Positions 33,234 through 44,990 of a DNA stretch of 64,000 nucleotides are shown here, piece by piece; the first letter of the stretch is position 1; every line of letters starts with the position of its first letter. Made by a program: the position numbers and the translations under genes. Location of the stretch: contig CM042972.1 of NCBI GenBank assembly GCA_023678885.1, positions 12,234,501 through 12,298,500 of the forward strand, read 5' to 3'. The notes below the pieces were generated by a model. The model was given only the letters and a program-made list of their open reading frames with translations. It was not told the DNA's origin and did not search any database. The DNA comes from Pogostemon cablin. Lineage: Eukaryota > Streptophyta > Magnoliopsida > Lamiales > Lamiaceae.

Positions 33234-33717
33234 ATAAGCTTGTGTAATGGACTTGGGATCAAATAATAGTGTATACTTAGGTGTAAATAATAAGTATCCT
33301 CCCAAAGGAGTCACTGCTGTTATTTGCATGGCTAAAATGGAACCGACTATTAATTATTTTGTCATGAAGTTAGGTTGATGAATGAAATTAATGGGTAAAA
33401 TCTTCTCTTGTAAATATTCGGGTTTGTATACCTCCACACTAATGTGGCATGCAGACTCACGGTGCATGAGATGTATGTGAATTCTATTTTTATATTGTTT
33501 TGAGGTAATCAATATAAACGAATAAATTCAAAGGATTTGATCGGTGTATTTATTCACATGATTCTTAGTATTTTCAAATAGTTTGTTCCACTTATTGTTA
33601 ACTAAGAGAAAATATATTTACTGGTCCAAAATTAGATGATTAGAAAAGAATCTTGGTTTCGATCTTACTACTTAGGAAAACATATGTGTTCACACTAAAG
33701 ATATCCTCTAGTGTCAC

Positions 33718-33859
33718 TAAAGGTATGTTTTCTTGATTCTTTACTCTTGGATTCGAAGATTCAATGCTTTATTGTTTATGGGTAAGTTAATTGAACATGT
33801 TCTTCATTAGGATTCAAAGTGGTAATTGGGTGTTCTTGTTGAATTTCATATGAATTTGA
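33718..33859 (+). repeat. Repeated RE4 intron segment
   Basis: 142 bp matching 29337-29478 with a few changes, beginning at the splice donor and ending at the RE5 insertion point. Confidence 0.88.
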
Positions 33860-34822
33860 TGTTGGATTGTATACTAAAAGTCTAGCTTTAGTATGAACAA
33901 TGTTTTAACAACATTTGAAATGAAATCATTGATCAAATGATTGCGTCTTATAATTTATTTATATGTCTGATGCAATAGTACATTTACTTTATACTGTAGA
34001 TAATATGTTGTGCGACAACACGCGGGAGATCATATTATCGGTTTCCTAATAAAGTATAAACAAATGCTCACAACCAAGATAGACGAGGACTTTCTATCGG
34101 GATGGTTGTAGTGTGATTTGATATTAGTTTGTCTTGACAATAGAATCTCATTAGTGCACTTTGTGTGTATTGAGCAGGACCACTTGAGATCGTTCAACTT
34201 ATACTGACCATATAGGAGAACTTGATCTCAATTATTATGGATGTTCGTGCTATTAATCCTTATACAATAACCTCAACACGTAAGACAATATGTATTTCTT
34301 TGAATCATCAATGAGTGAGATTTATATGTAATTAAATCAACAAACTCAGTGAGTTAGGAAATAGTGTTGTCTCTATGGTGTGCTATTGATTGTAGAAGGA
34401 AACCGTGTATGATAAAATAGGTTGATGATGTCCTCTTGAGGAGTTTATAAGGATTATCATGTATACCCTGCAGGTGAATTTATTACGGCATGATAATGAG
34501 GATGAGTGGAACTACTCCCGGATGAGATATTAATTAATGGGCATTGTATATCTTAAACACGGGGAGACTGTCGGGCTCATAATAAGAAGGAGACCGTAAC
34601 GTAATTTGGGATTAGAGTGACAGTACAGTAATAATATTTTAGTGGTATGTATTATTATTATTGGACTTAAGTATAGGTTTTGAGCTAAACTTGGATACTT
34701 AAGCCCAATGGAGGCCCGACTCTAATTTCTCCTCCTGGTCCCTGCTGTAGCCTATATATAAGTCATCTCAACTGTCCGGAAACCCTAATTGATCACGCCT
34801 AACCGTGAGTAGGGGAGAGAAC
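33860..34822 (+). repeat. RE5 solo LTR, left part
   Basis: Starts TGTTGGATTGTATAC. It is interrupted by RE6 at 34823 and resumes at 52999. RE4 sequence lies on both outer sides, so this copy is a solo LTR. The flanking five bases are TTTGA (33855-33859) and TTTGC (53375-53379). Compared with 29479-30858 it lacks about 30 bases around a TTAATTAATGG repeat. Confidence 0.85.
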
Positions 34823-36031
34823 TGTTAGATTGTATACTAAAAGTCTGACTTTTGTATGAAACAATATTTTAACAATTTATTTGAAATGAGAATCATATGA
34901 TCAAACATTTTGCATATTATAATTTATTTATATATTTGTGCAAAAGTCCATTTACTTTATACTGTAGATAATATGTTGTGCGACAACACGCAGAAGATCA
35001 TTTTATCGGTTCCCTTATAAAGTATAAACAGATAGTCCCAACTGAGATAGACGGGGACTATCTATCGGGATGGTTGTAGTGTGATTTGGTTTTTGTTTGT
35101 CTTGACCATAGAATCAGATTAGTGCACTTTGTGTGTATTGAGCAGGACCGCTTGAGATCATTCGACTTGTATGGTCTATATATGAGAACTTGATTTCAGT
35201 TATTATGGATGTTCGTGCTCTTAATCCCTATACATTAACCACGACATGTTAGACAATATGTATTTCTTTGATTCATCAATGGGTGATATTTACATGTAAT
35301 TAAGTCAACAAACTCGATGATTTGGGAAGTAGTGCTGTTTCTATGGTGTGCTGTTGATTGTAGAAGGAATCCGTGTCCTATTTAGGTTGATAATGTCCCC
35401 TTGATGGGATCATAAGGATTATCATGTAAATCTTGCAAGTGGATTAATTTCGGCATGATATTGAGGTTGAGTGGTACTACTCTCGGATGATATATTAATT
35501 AATTTGAGTTATCAGTAACTTAATTAATTAATGGGCATTGTATATCTTAAACATGGGGAGATTGTCGGGTTCATAATAAGAAGGATCTCATAACGTAATT
35601 ATGGGATTAGAACGGTAGTGCAGTAATAATGTTTTAGTGGACTATATTATTATTATTGGAATTAAGTATAAGTTTTGGGCTAAGCTTGGATACTTAAACC
35701 CAATGGAGGCCCAACTCTAATTTCTTCTCCTGGTCCCTATTGTAGCCCATATATAGGTCATCTCATCTTCTTGGAACCCTAAGTCTGCGCCACGTTTGAC
35801 GTGAGAAAAGGAATAGGAGCAGATTGAGAAGATCCTGAATATCGTCGCCCACACGATGTTAGGATTGGACTTCGGGAATACATCAGAAGATCAAGAGGTT
35901 GTTCTCTACTGCTGTTCATCTTCAACATACCCTGATGAAAGGTAATAATTTTCTAATTTATTTCTTCCGCTGGATTAGAAACGCATGGAACCCTAACGGT
36001 TCACGCTAACCAAATGATCGAACGCTAATAA
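34823..36031 (+). repeat. RE6 5' LTR
   Basis: 1209 bp, TGTTAGATTGTATACTAAAA to CGCTAATA. It is similar to 51790-52993 and more distantly to the RE5 LTR. Confidence 0.92.
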
Positions 36032-36032
36032 T

Positions 36033-36045
36033 TAGTATCAGAGCT
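36033..36045 (+). promoter_or_regulatory. RE6 primer binding site
   Basis: TTAGTATCAGAGC, one change from the usual TTGGTATCAGAGC (initiator tRNA-Met). Confidence 0.85.
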
Positions 36046-38070
36046 TCAGTTTCATGGTCAAACGTGATACGTTAGACAAGGGTTTATGTGTTATACATGA
36101 TTTAATTATCATATGGAATAGCATGAGGATTAGGGTTCGTAATTTTCAATTACACGTGAAACTCTATGTGTTTCCATTGAAAGATATTGCTATTTTGTTA
36201 CACCTAGACATCACACACATATGACTGTTTGGTGATGGTGTAAATCGGTAAATGTTTTTGGCTGGTGCACGGCTGACGTGTGAGGCAAGCGATGGAAATC
36301 GGAGTGCCTTGGCGAGGCTGGGCTGGATGAAGAAAGCGCCGAATAGAGGCATGACTGGTGGGCCTGTACGCCACTACCGGTGAAAGCCCACGGTGGAGAC
36401 GAGGAGTGGCACTGGATAATCACCACGATGTAGCCAGTCATAGATGCAGGCGGCGGTAAGGGTTCAGGTGACCGCGGTAGGATGCTGGCACGACGATCTT
36501 TGTGTGCAGGCGGTGGCCTGAGCGATTGGTGTCAGCAGACTACTGCACCACGTGAAGTCCATGGCTATTGTTGACTGGCGACAGGACGACACGTTAATGG
36601 CATCGGTGGGCAAGCGGTGATGATCATGTAGGCAGCGCTACAAGATTCGTGATGAAATACAGTGGGTTCCAAGAGAGTCACAGGCTACTTTCAGGCGAGT
36701 CAAAGGCTACTTCTGGGACGGGATTGAAGGGCTTCCGATCGAGCCCAAGGAAGATTATAGGCGAGTCCTTCCACCGTCTGGGCGGGTCTGAAACCTCCTT
36801 CGATCGAGTCTGCCATTATTTTGTGATCGGCACGGATGACAGTGAGCAACGGCAAGGCTTGGGCGACTGAGCAAGATAATGATGTTGTGGCTGGTGGATT
36901 AGCGAATGTATCTTAGGCGGCTAGAGATGATGGATGCAGATACGTTTGACCGGTGTTTTCCTGGCACGTTGCTGGTGAATCTTTCGATCGAGTCTTGGGC
37001 AGTCTCGATGGAGTCTTGCCAGTTCAAGATGGGTCTAAAAATATTCTGGCGGATTCATGGCGGCCTCCAGGAAAATCGACGTTGGTTGGCGCTACACACT
37101 GGAATTTTCTAGCGAGTAGATGGGCACGAAAGGTGGGCTGACGACACAACTCTGGTGGGCTAACGGCACAACCGCTGACAGCAGCGGGCACCAAGTCGTG
37201 CCAGTGAATGCTTAGCATGTGAATGCAAGACGCGGCTGGGTGAAAACGGGCAATTTTGACGGGCATGATTTGTGGATAATGAGCTACACAAATCATGCAG
37301 TTGTTGCCTATAGGCCAGCCGAGCTCGTTTTTGTAATTCAACATTTTCTGCGTTTAATTCGTGATATATAACTGCATTAATTGTTTTAATTTGACAATTA
37401 TGGTTATATATGTGAGCATGTTCTATGTGATTTACTGATTTAAATTGCATATTAATAGAAGGATGCTAGGATGTGTATATTATTATTAGGATATTATATG
37501 CATGTTAAAAACCATTGGTGTTTAAATAACTAAGTGGGAGAGAGAATTGGTAAATAATTCCCAAGGCCTCCATTATTGGTTTGTAAGTGATGTGAGTAAA
37601 CCTGCATATTGGCAATAGGCCTTCCTCCACAACGGATGGATTTATTCATGGATCACTGGTACAAACTTCTTTAAGATAATCGTAGGAAGTTATCCAAGCG
37701 CGTGTGTACTTCTCCAACTGTAAGGCATATAAGCTTGCGCAATGGATTTGGGATCAAATAATTGTACACACTTTGGTGTAAATAATAAGTATTCTCTCTA
37801 ATAGAGTCACTGTTGTTATTTGCATGGCTAAAGAGGAACCGACTATTAATTATTTTGTCATAAAGTTAGGTTGACAAATGAAATTAATGGGTAAAACCTT
37901 CTCTTGTAAATGTTTGGGTTTATATGCATCCACACTAACGTGGCATGCAAATTCACGGTACTTAAGATGTTGGTGAATTTTATTTTATATTGTTTTGAGA
38001 GAATCAATATAAATTTATAAATTCGAAGTGTTTGATCTGTATATTTATTTATGATTCTCAGGATTTTCAA
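36046..38070 (+). other. RE6 untranslated leader
   Basis: About 2 kb without a gene. 36240-37340 is GC-rich with repeated GATCGAGTC words; 37450-38060 aligns with the RE5 leader. Short frames here are not convincing. Confidence 0.65.
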
Positions 38071-39113
38071 ATGGCACCCAACTCACTTTCTGTTATACTT
38101 AAAGAGCATAAACTTACTGACACTAATTATGTTGACTGGAAACGGAACATGGACATTGTTTTAACTGCTGAAAATTATATCTTTGTTCTCACTGAGGAAT
38201 GTCCTTCGAAACCTACTGATGAGTCTACCAAAGAGCAAAGAGTTGCTTATAATAGGTGGCTCAAAGCTGATAGGATGGCTAAGTGCTATATTTTGGCTTC
38301 TATGTCAAATGTGCTTCAGACTCAACATCAAGCTATGAACACCGCCTATGATATGATGCATAATCTTATGGAACTCTTCGGGCATCAGAGTCGTCCTGCT
38401 AGGTCGAAGGGCATGTCTGTACTGATGAACACTAAAATGGTTGAGGGCACTTCCGTAAGGGAGCATGACCTTAGAATGATGGGCCAACTCAATGAGTTGG
38501 AGGTTCTTGGAGATGAAATCGATGGGGAAACCCAAGTCGATATCATACTCCAAAGCTTGCCTAGGAGTTATGAGCAGTTTCGCCTGAACTACGGTATGAA
38601 CAAATAGTTATACACATTGGCAAAACTTCAGACAGAACTTGTGGCAGCGGAAGAACTGTTTTGTCGTGCTCCTCAGGTTTATGTTGCTAAAAATGCTACT
38701 TATCCTAGGCCGAAAGGCGGTAGGAATAAGAAGAAGCAAGGAAATTCAGCACTGGTAAACCAAGTGAACGCAAAGAGTGGTGCGGTCAAGAAGCCTAAAG
38801 GCAAATACTTCAAATACAAGCAGCCGGGATATTACAATGCTGACTACCCTCTTCTGGAGGGGAACAGAAATGGTAAGTCTTTTATGCTGGTTGTTAAATC
38901 GTGTTTAACGACTGTATCTGCTGACACTTGGTGTGTTGATACGGGAGCTACTGACCATGTCTGCAATTCTTTGCAGGGATTCCATCAAACCCGACAGCTA
39001 AGTGATGGGGAGATTACCATACTCATGGGGAATGCTGCAAGAGTAGCGGCGTTGCAGTGAAAGATGTCTATTTATTTTTTAATAAGAATAAAACTCTTGT
39101 TTTGAGGAATTGT
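38071..39113 (+). pseudogene. RE6 gag and protease start
   Basis: Start at 38071 (MAPNSLSVILKEHKLTDTNY), chosen because it opens the conserved copia Gag. The DUF4219/UBN2-type gag core follows (VDWKRNMDIVLTAENY, EHDLRMMGQLNELEVLGDEI). A TAG stop lies at 38605. Downstream the zinc knuckle reads GKYFKYKQPGYYNADYP, with every metal-binding Cys and the His replaced by Tyr. The protease motif WCVDTGATDHVC is intact. A frameshift follows at about 39055, just before RE7 enters. Gag would package the RNA; this copy could not bind zinc or be read through. Confidence 0.88.
39109..39113. other. Target-site duplication of RE7, left copy
   Basis: ATTGT, repeated at 48872-48876. Confidence 0.92.
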
Positions 39114-41409
39114 TGTCACGCCCCGACCCCAGACAAAGCGCGACAACCGCCACGTTAACCATAAATTTCACAGAATGGGTGCACTCCACTCCACAAAGTT
39201 TATAGAAAACGTAAGGCTTGCTATCAAGTACCTGTAGAACTGAACAACTGATAACAACGGGTACAACACGAGGACATCATCTCATAAAGTATCAACAAGG
39301 ATTTACAAAGGTACAAAATTCAACGGTGTAACTTAGTTTAAAGAAATTATACATGAACGATATAACATCGCGAAGGTACAAAAAGAACATCAAGGGGGTC
39401 ACCAAATATAAATTATACAATCTCGCCAATGAATCCGTCAATTTACATAAAAGAGAAAGTACCCAAAACACGGATTAGATGATGAGCAAACGATAGGCAA
39501 ACCTCCAACCAAAATGATATCAACAGCCTGAAAAGGAAAGAATGATGGGGGGTGAGCAAAACCACTAGCTCAGTGAGGTGATAAGCCGGTCACCCCGACC
39601 CTTATACGAAGCATGTACTCCCACTCGCGGTTCATAACATAAAATCCCACAATTCGTCCCACAATAATTATTCTCACTCAGTGTACATATTAATGAAAAT
39701 AAAAACCTTAGTGAACATTTATGAATAACACAATTAGTTCAAACAACATGTTATCACATAAAAGACGCGTGGGTAGTCAATATCCTCCTCGAACTGAGCT
39801 CTCCGTCGAGAGACAGTCCAAGCCCGTCACCGTTACTCTAGATAAAATGCACATTAATATTCTTTCTCAATATGCCAAGTGCTAAAGTTCACAATTCAAT
39901 ATCGACTGAATACTTGAAATGATCAAACATATAAACATATATGACATGCATGTCCCACACAGGTGACGTTGACTGAGCCTATAATAGACTGATCCATCTA
40001 ACGATCACCCTCCAGAGTATCAGTATTTGGTAAATGGACAGGTGCCTCGTTAGATCTAACTCACGCGGGTTTGCCAATCACGGGCAACTTGGTTGTCACT
40101 CTAACTCACCCGAACCGCGACAATTCGGGCTACTTAATCAATGTCGCTCCAACTCACCCGAACCGTGACCAATTCGGGCTACTTAACCTTGGTACCAGGC
40201 ATACATATGCATGTGCATCATAAGATGAATAACGACTCAAGTTAGAGTCTTAATTGGCACACAAGAATAACCAGAAATCAATAATACTCATAAAATGGCT
40301 AACATGACTCTAACCAGAGCAATCGAGCCAATCAGGCTCTTTACCACATAACATAATACCAAATAATTTTCTTATCAATTAACTAAAACTAAAATAAATG
40401 CACATTTAACGAGGGTCCACACTTCCCACAAGAGAAGGCGTTCCCGAATTATCAACTCACAAGGAAGTGATTAACTCTCTCCGGAATCTGAAGTCGGTCC
40501 CTTGCCCTTCGTCGATGGTTCTTTACCTAGAAAGGAGATGAGCAATTAAAGACAAATTAAATATAACTAACTATTAGCGTTAACATCCCTTTCATTGCTA
40601 AAAACAAATCCTAATCGAGTTCGAACGAGTCGATATTAAATAAAAATGGCATGTAACTCTTTAACATCAGTTCCCAATCCCATATAACCGTTTCAATACA
40701 TTAACTAGACGAAACGATAGAAAATAAGTTTGAATTCGACATAAAAATTCTGAAATTTTCCTGCTAGCGGCAGTTTACGAGAAAAATCATAACTAATTGT
40801 AGAATAATCGGATTGAGGTGTTTCAAGTGGCTACGGAAAGCTAACGAGTTCAACTACGTACAGAAATTAAGTTTGCAAAGTTTCGAGGACAATAGCTATC
40901 TCGAAATCAGTTCGAACAGTCTACAAATTTCCCACATACCAAAAAGAAAAACCCCACAAAATTACAAAATTATGGAAGAAGGAAGCTTAATTCACACACC
41001 ACTTACCTCAAAACAACTTAAAAACCACCTAGGATGAGGGTTGTAAGGGAGAATTTGGTCAACAAGGGTTTCTCCTCTTCCTCTCTTCTTTCCCCTCTTT
41101 TGCTTTTCTTCTCCCGTTCTTCTCTCTCTTTTTTTTTTAACTTTAGTCTTACTAATTATATATCAGGCCATTTAAGTGGGCTGAAACTTTGGGCCACAAA
41201 ATAAATAAATAAATAAGTTTGGACTTTCTAAAAAAATTCTAATTGGGCTTAATTGGGCTGGCCTTTTGGGCCATAAAAATAAATAATTAGGTTTTGGGCT
41301 TTCTAACAAAATCTAGTTGGGCTAAGATAGGGCTGGCCTTTTGGGCCATAAAATAAATAAATAGGTTTTGGGCTTTCTAAAAAAAATCTAGTTGAACTAA
41401 GATATTATA
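39114..41409 (-). repeat. RE7 3' LTR
   Basis: 2296 bp. On the minus strand it starts TATAATATCTTAG and ends GGGGCGTGACA. It contains a tandem pair of about 48-bp CACCCGAACCG...AATTCGGGCTACTTAA units (about 40105-40190). The 74-residue frame at 40813-41037, repeated at 48276-48500, lies on the antisense strand of the LTR with no domain; I treat it as chance. Confidence 0.95.
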
Positions 41410-44400
41410 AAGTATCCCCTCCTCCAAAAAGTTTCGTCCTCGAAACATAAACGTACCTAGAGATGAAAAGAGATTTGGATGGTGTTGACGCATGACTGAC
41501 TCTGGTTCCCATGTTTCTTCTTCAATTTGATCACTTCTCCATAGAATTCTCACCATAGGAATGGATTTGTTACGAAGCATTTTCTCTCGGCGATCTACAA
41601 TTTGAACAGGTTGTACTTCGTACGATAGATTTTCCTTTAATACAACTGGGGGATCTTTGAGCACGTGCGAGGGATCTGGTTCATATTTTCTAAGCATAGA
41701 GACATGGAAGACATCGTGAATCTTCGACAATTCCGATGGTAGGTCAAGTCGATACGCGACACGACCAATCCTTTGTACGATCGTAAACGGGCCAATATAC
41801 CTTGGACTCAACTTTCCTCGACGGCGGAATCGCAACACGCCCTTCCATGGAGAAACTTTCAGAAAAACTTTGTCTCCTTCATTAAACTCCAAATCGCGCC
41901 TCCTATTATCTGCGTAACTTTTCTGTCGATCTTGCGCTGCCTTAAGTCTGTCTCGAATAAGTTGTATTTTTGCCTTCGCATCTTCGATAAGCTCTACTTG
42001 TTCGATTTGTCTCTCGCCAACCTCATCCCAAAAGAGTGGTGTTCGACACTTTCGGCCATACAGAGCTTCGTACGGGGGCATTCCAATGCTTGAATGATAA
42101 CTGTTGTTATAAGCGAACTCCACCAAAGTCACGTACTTATCCCAGCTACCTCCCAAATTCAACACCACTGCACGTAACATGTCTTCTAGTGTCTGTATAG
42201 TTCTCTCTGACTGTCCATCAGTCTGTGGATGAAACGAGGTACTGAATAGTAATTTTGTACCTAGCGCTTTCTGCAGACTAGGCCAAAAACGGGAAGTGAA
42301 TCTTGGATCACGGTCAGATATGATTGACACTGGTACTCCGTGCAATCTCACGATCTCATCGACATATAACTTGGCAAGTTTCTCCAAAGATTCGTTGGTA
42401 TGCACTGGAAGGAAATGTGCCGATTTTGTCAGACGATCGACAATGACCCAAATTGAGTCATGACCCTTTTGGGTTCGAGGTAAACCAGAAACAAAATCCA
42501 TTGTGACGTTTTCCCATTTCCACTCAGGAATAGGTAGTGGTTGAAGCATACCGGCTGGTTTTTGGTGTTCCGCTTTAATCTGTTGGCATGATAAGCACTT
42601 TGATACAAATTCAGTAATGTCCCGTTTCATACCTGGCCACCAATAATGCTCCCGAAGTGTTCTGTACATTTTGGTACTACCAGGATGCATAGCATAGGCT
42701 GAAGAATGGGCTTCCTCAAGAATAGCTCTACGAACATCAAGTTCTGATGGAACACAAACACGATTTTTAAAAGTAAGAAGTCCATCATCCCGAATTCGAA
42801 ATTCGGTTTCTTTTCCTTGATTTAGCTTTACAATCTTCTGTTGTAAATAAACATCGTGTGATTGTCTTTCTCGAATTTGCTCGAACAAGGTAGGTCTAAC
42901 CTCGAATTTGGCGATTAAGGCAGAATCATTAGACTTTTCACAATCGAGCGAAATGTGTAAAGATTTAAATTGCTCCAACATAGGAAGATAAAAAGATTGA
43001 ATTGAAGCAAGTGAGGTAGAAGACTTTCTACTCAGAGCATCTGCAACAACGTTCGCCTTGCCAGGATGATAATCGATGACTAAGTCATAGTCACTAATCA
43101 ACTCCATCCATCGCCTTTGCCTGAGGTTGAGCTCCTTTTGCGTAGTGATATACTTTAAGCTCTTGTGATCAGTGAAAACCCGACAAGTTGCACCATACAG
43201 ATAGTGCCTCCAGATCTTCAATGCAAAGACGATTGCAGCCAACTCTAAATCATGTGTAGGATAATTTTCTTCGTTCTTCTTCAATTGCCTTGAAGCGTAG
43301 GCAATAACCTTTCCTTCTTGCATGAGAACGCATCCTAATCCTTGTCTCGAGGCGTCGCTATAAATGGTAAATTCTCCAATCGCTGGGTCTGGCAAAGCAA
43401 GAATAGGAGCTGAAACGAGTCGTCTTTTCAATTCTTGAAATGCTTCGTCACATTCTTCATTCCATTCAAATTTTACCCCTTTTCGAGTCAATTTAGTCAA
43501 AGATGAAGCCAATAACGAAAAGTCTTTGACAAACCGTCGATAATATCCAGCTAATCCCAGAAAACTACGAATCTCTGTCACGTTCTTTGGACGCTCCCAA
43601 TCTAGTATAGCTTGAATCTTCGCTGGATCGACGTAGATTCCTTCTTTAGAAATGTGATGACCCAAAAAGCTTACCTCGCGAAGCCAAAATTCACACTTCG
43701 AGAATTTAGCATAAAGCTGGTTTTCTCTGAGAATGTTCAGAGCAATTCTTAGATGCTGAGAATGCTCGTCGTCCGATTTAGAATAAATAAGAATGTCATC
43801 AATGAAGATGATGACAAACTTATCTAAGTACGGCCGAAAGACCCGATTCATAAGATCCATAAAAGCTGCAGGAGCATTTGTGAGTCCAAAAGGCATAACA
43901 CAGAATTCAAAATGACCGTATCTGGTTCGAAAAGCAGACTTAGGGATATCAGATTCCCTAATCTTGAGTTGGTGATAACCGGATCGCAAATCAATTTTTG
44001 AGAACACAATTGCTCCTTGCAATTGATCAAACAGATCATCGATTCTTGGAAGAGGATATTTGTTCTTGATAGTCACCTTGTTCAATTGACGGTAGTCGAC
44101 ACATAGACGAAGTGATCCATCTTTCTTCTTGACAAAAAGAACTGGAGCACCCCACGGAGATGTGCTAGGTCGTATGAACCCCTTCTCCAATAATTCCCCA
44201 AGTTGTGTCTGGAGTTCCTTGAGCTCAGCAGGCGACATTCGATATGGAGTAATCGATATAGGTGTGATTCCAGGAAGTACGTCAATGGAAAAATCAATCT
44301 CTCGATTCGGAGGTTGTCCTGGTAAGTCTTCGGGAAAGACATCAGGAAATTCATTCACGATTGGGATGTCATCTAGTTTAGTTTCAGAAAGAGAAGTATA

Positions 44401-44849
44401 GATGACAAATGCCAAGAATGCCTCACAACCCTTACGCATTAATTTATGCGCAGTCAACATTGAAATAAAAGAGAGGGATCTCGTTTGAAGTTTACCCTCA
44501 AAAACAAGTTCTGAGAATCCTGGTCTACGAAAAATAACAAGCTTCTCGTGGCAATCGAGAATTGCATGATGAGAAGAAAGCCAATCCATGCCAAGAATAA
44601 CATCAAGATCAATCAAAGGCAATGGTATCAATTCAGCCTCTAAAATGACATCTTTGATCTTCAATGGACAACCAAGGAATACTGAATCACGAATTAGACG
44701 CTCTCCAAGAGGGGTATGAACGATGATTCCAGGTGACAAATGAGAGATAGGATAATCTAAGATCGCAGTAAGATCATCTCGGATATAAGACCTATCAGAA
44801 CCTGGGTCAAATAAAGCGTAGACCTGATGGTCTCCCACAAACACATGGC
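41377..44849 (-). CDS. RE7 Pol polyprotein (second exon of gag-pol)
   Basis: An open frame of 1157 codons from 44849. Domains in order, residue numbers counted from 44844: aspartic protease (ALFDPGSDRSYI, about 10-21), reverse transcriptase with FVKKKDGSLRLCVDYRQLN near 237 and the catalytic FIDDILIYS near 348, RNase H (YSDASRQGLG near 494), integrase zinc domain with CLSCQQ near 750, integrase core Asp residues near 780 (MDFVSGLP) and 845 (ISDRDPRF) and Glu near 880 (HPQTDGQSER), then a chromodomain-like region (VQIVDRREK near 1080, WEPESVM near 1114). All catalytic residues I can check are present. There is no ATG near the 5' end; the frame enters from an intron acceptor. The stop lies beyond the polypurine tract, inside the LTR. 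Confidence 0.94.
41410..41425 (-). promoter_or_regulatory. RE7 polypurine tract
   Basis: Minus strand GGAGGAGGGGATACTT, directly before the 3' LTR. It is also translated as part of the last pol codons. Confidence 0.8.
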
Positions 44850-44990
44850 CTAAAGAAGCAATATTAGGTGAGATTGTGATTTAAAAAATTTGAAAAGATA
44901 GAATTTCTTACGAATGTTTTATTCGTAATCAAGTGGCATAACAAGGCGGGGTTAGATTTAGCATGTGAAAATACTCAAATTATAAATTAC
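44850..44990 (-). other. Putative 141-bp intron between RE7 gag and pol
   Basis: The minus strand has CAG|GTAATT at the 5' end and TTGCTTCTTTAG|G at the 3' end, an AT-rich body and a plausible branch site (CTCACCTAAT). Gag ends at a stop two codons into this interval. Removing it joins the partial Gly codon at 44991 to 44849 in frame and yields the usual gag-to-protease transition of this clade. Confidence 0.75.

Larger units (their letters stand above)
29479..33717 (+). mobile_element. RE5, copia element, truncated copy with 5' LTR and leader
   Basis: LTR 29479-30858, primer site, then an untranslated leader to about 33577. There homology to the leader of RE6 stops exactly where RE6 gag would start (TTTTCAAAT followed by different sequence). 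No gag or pol remains. It is followed by a repeated piece of the RE4 intron (33718-33859) and a second RE5 LTR. It contains a CACTA-like insertion (32408-33233). Confidence 0.8.

Noticed and set aside
40813..41037. 74-codon frame found twice (also 48276-48500) as a conserved small gene
   Set aside because: It is identical because the two RE7 LTRs are nearly identical; it lies antisense to the element with no domain.
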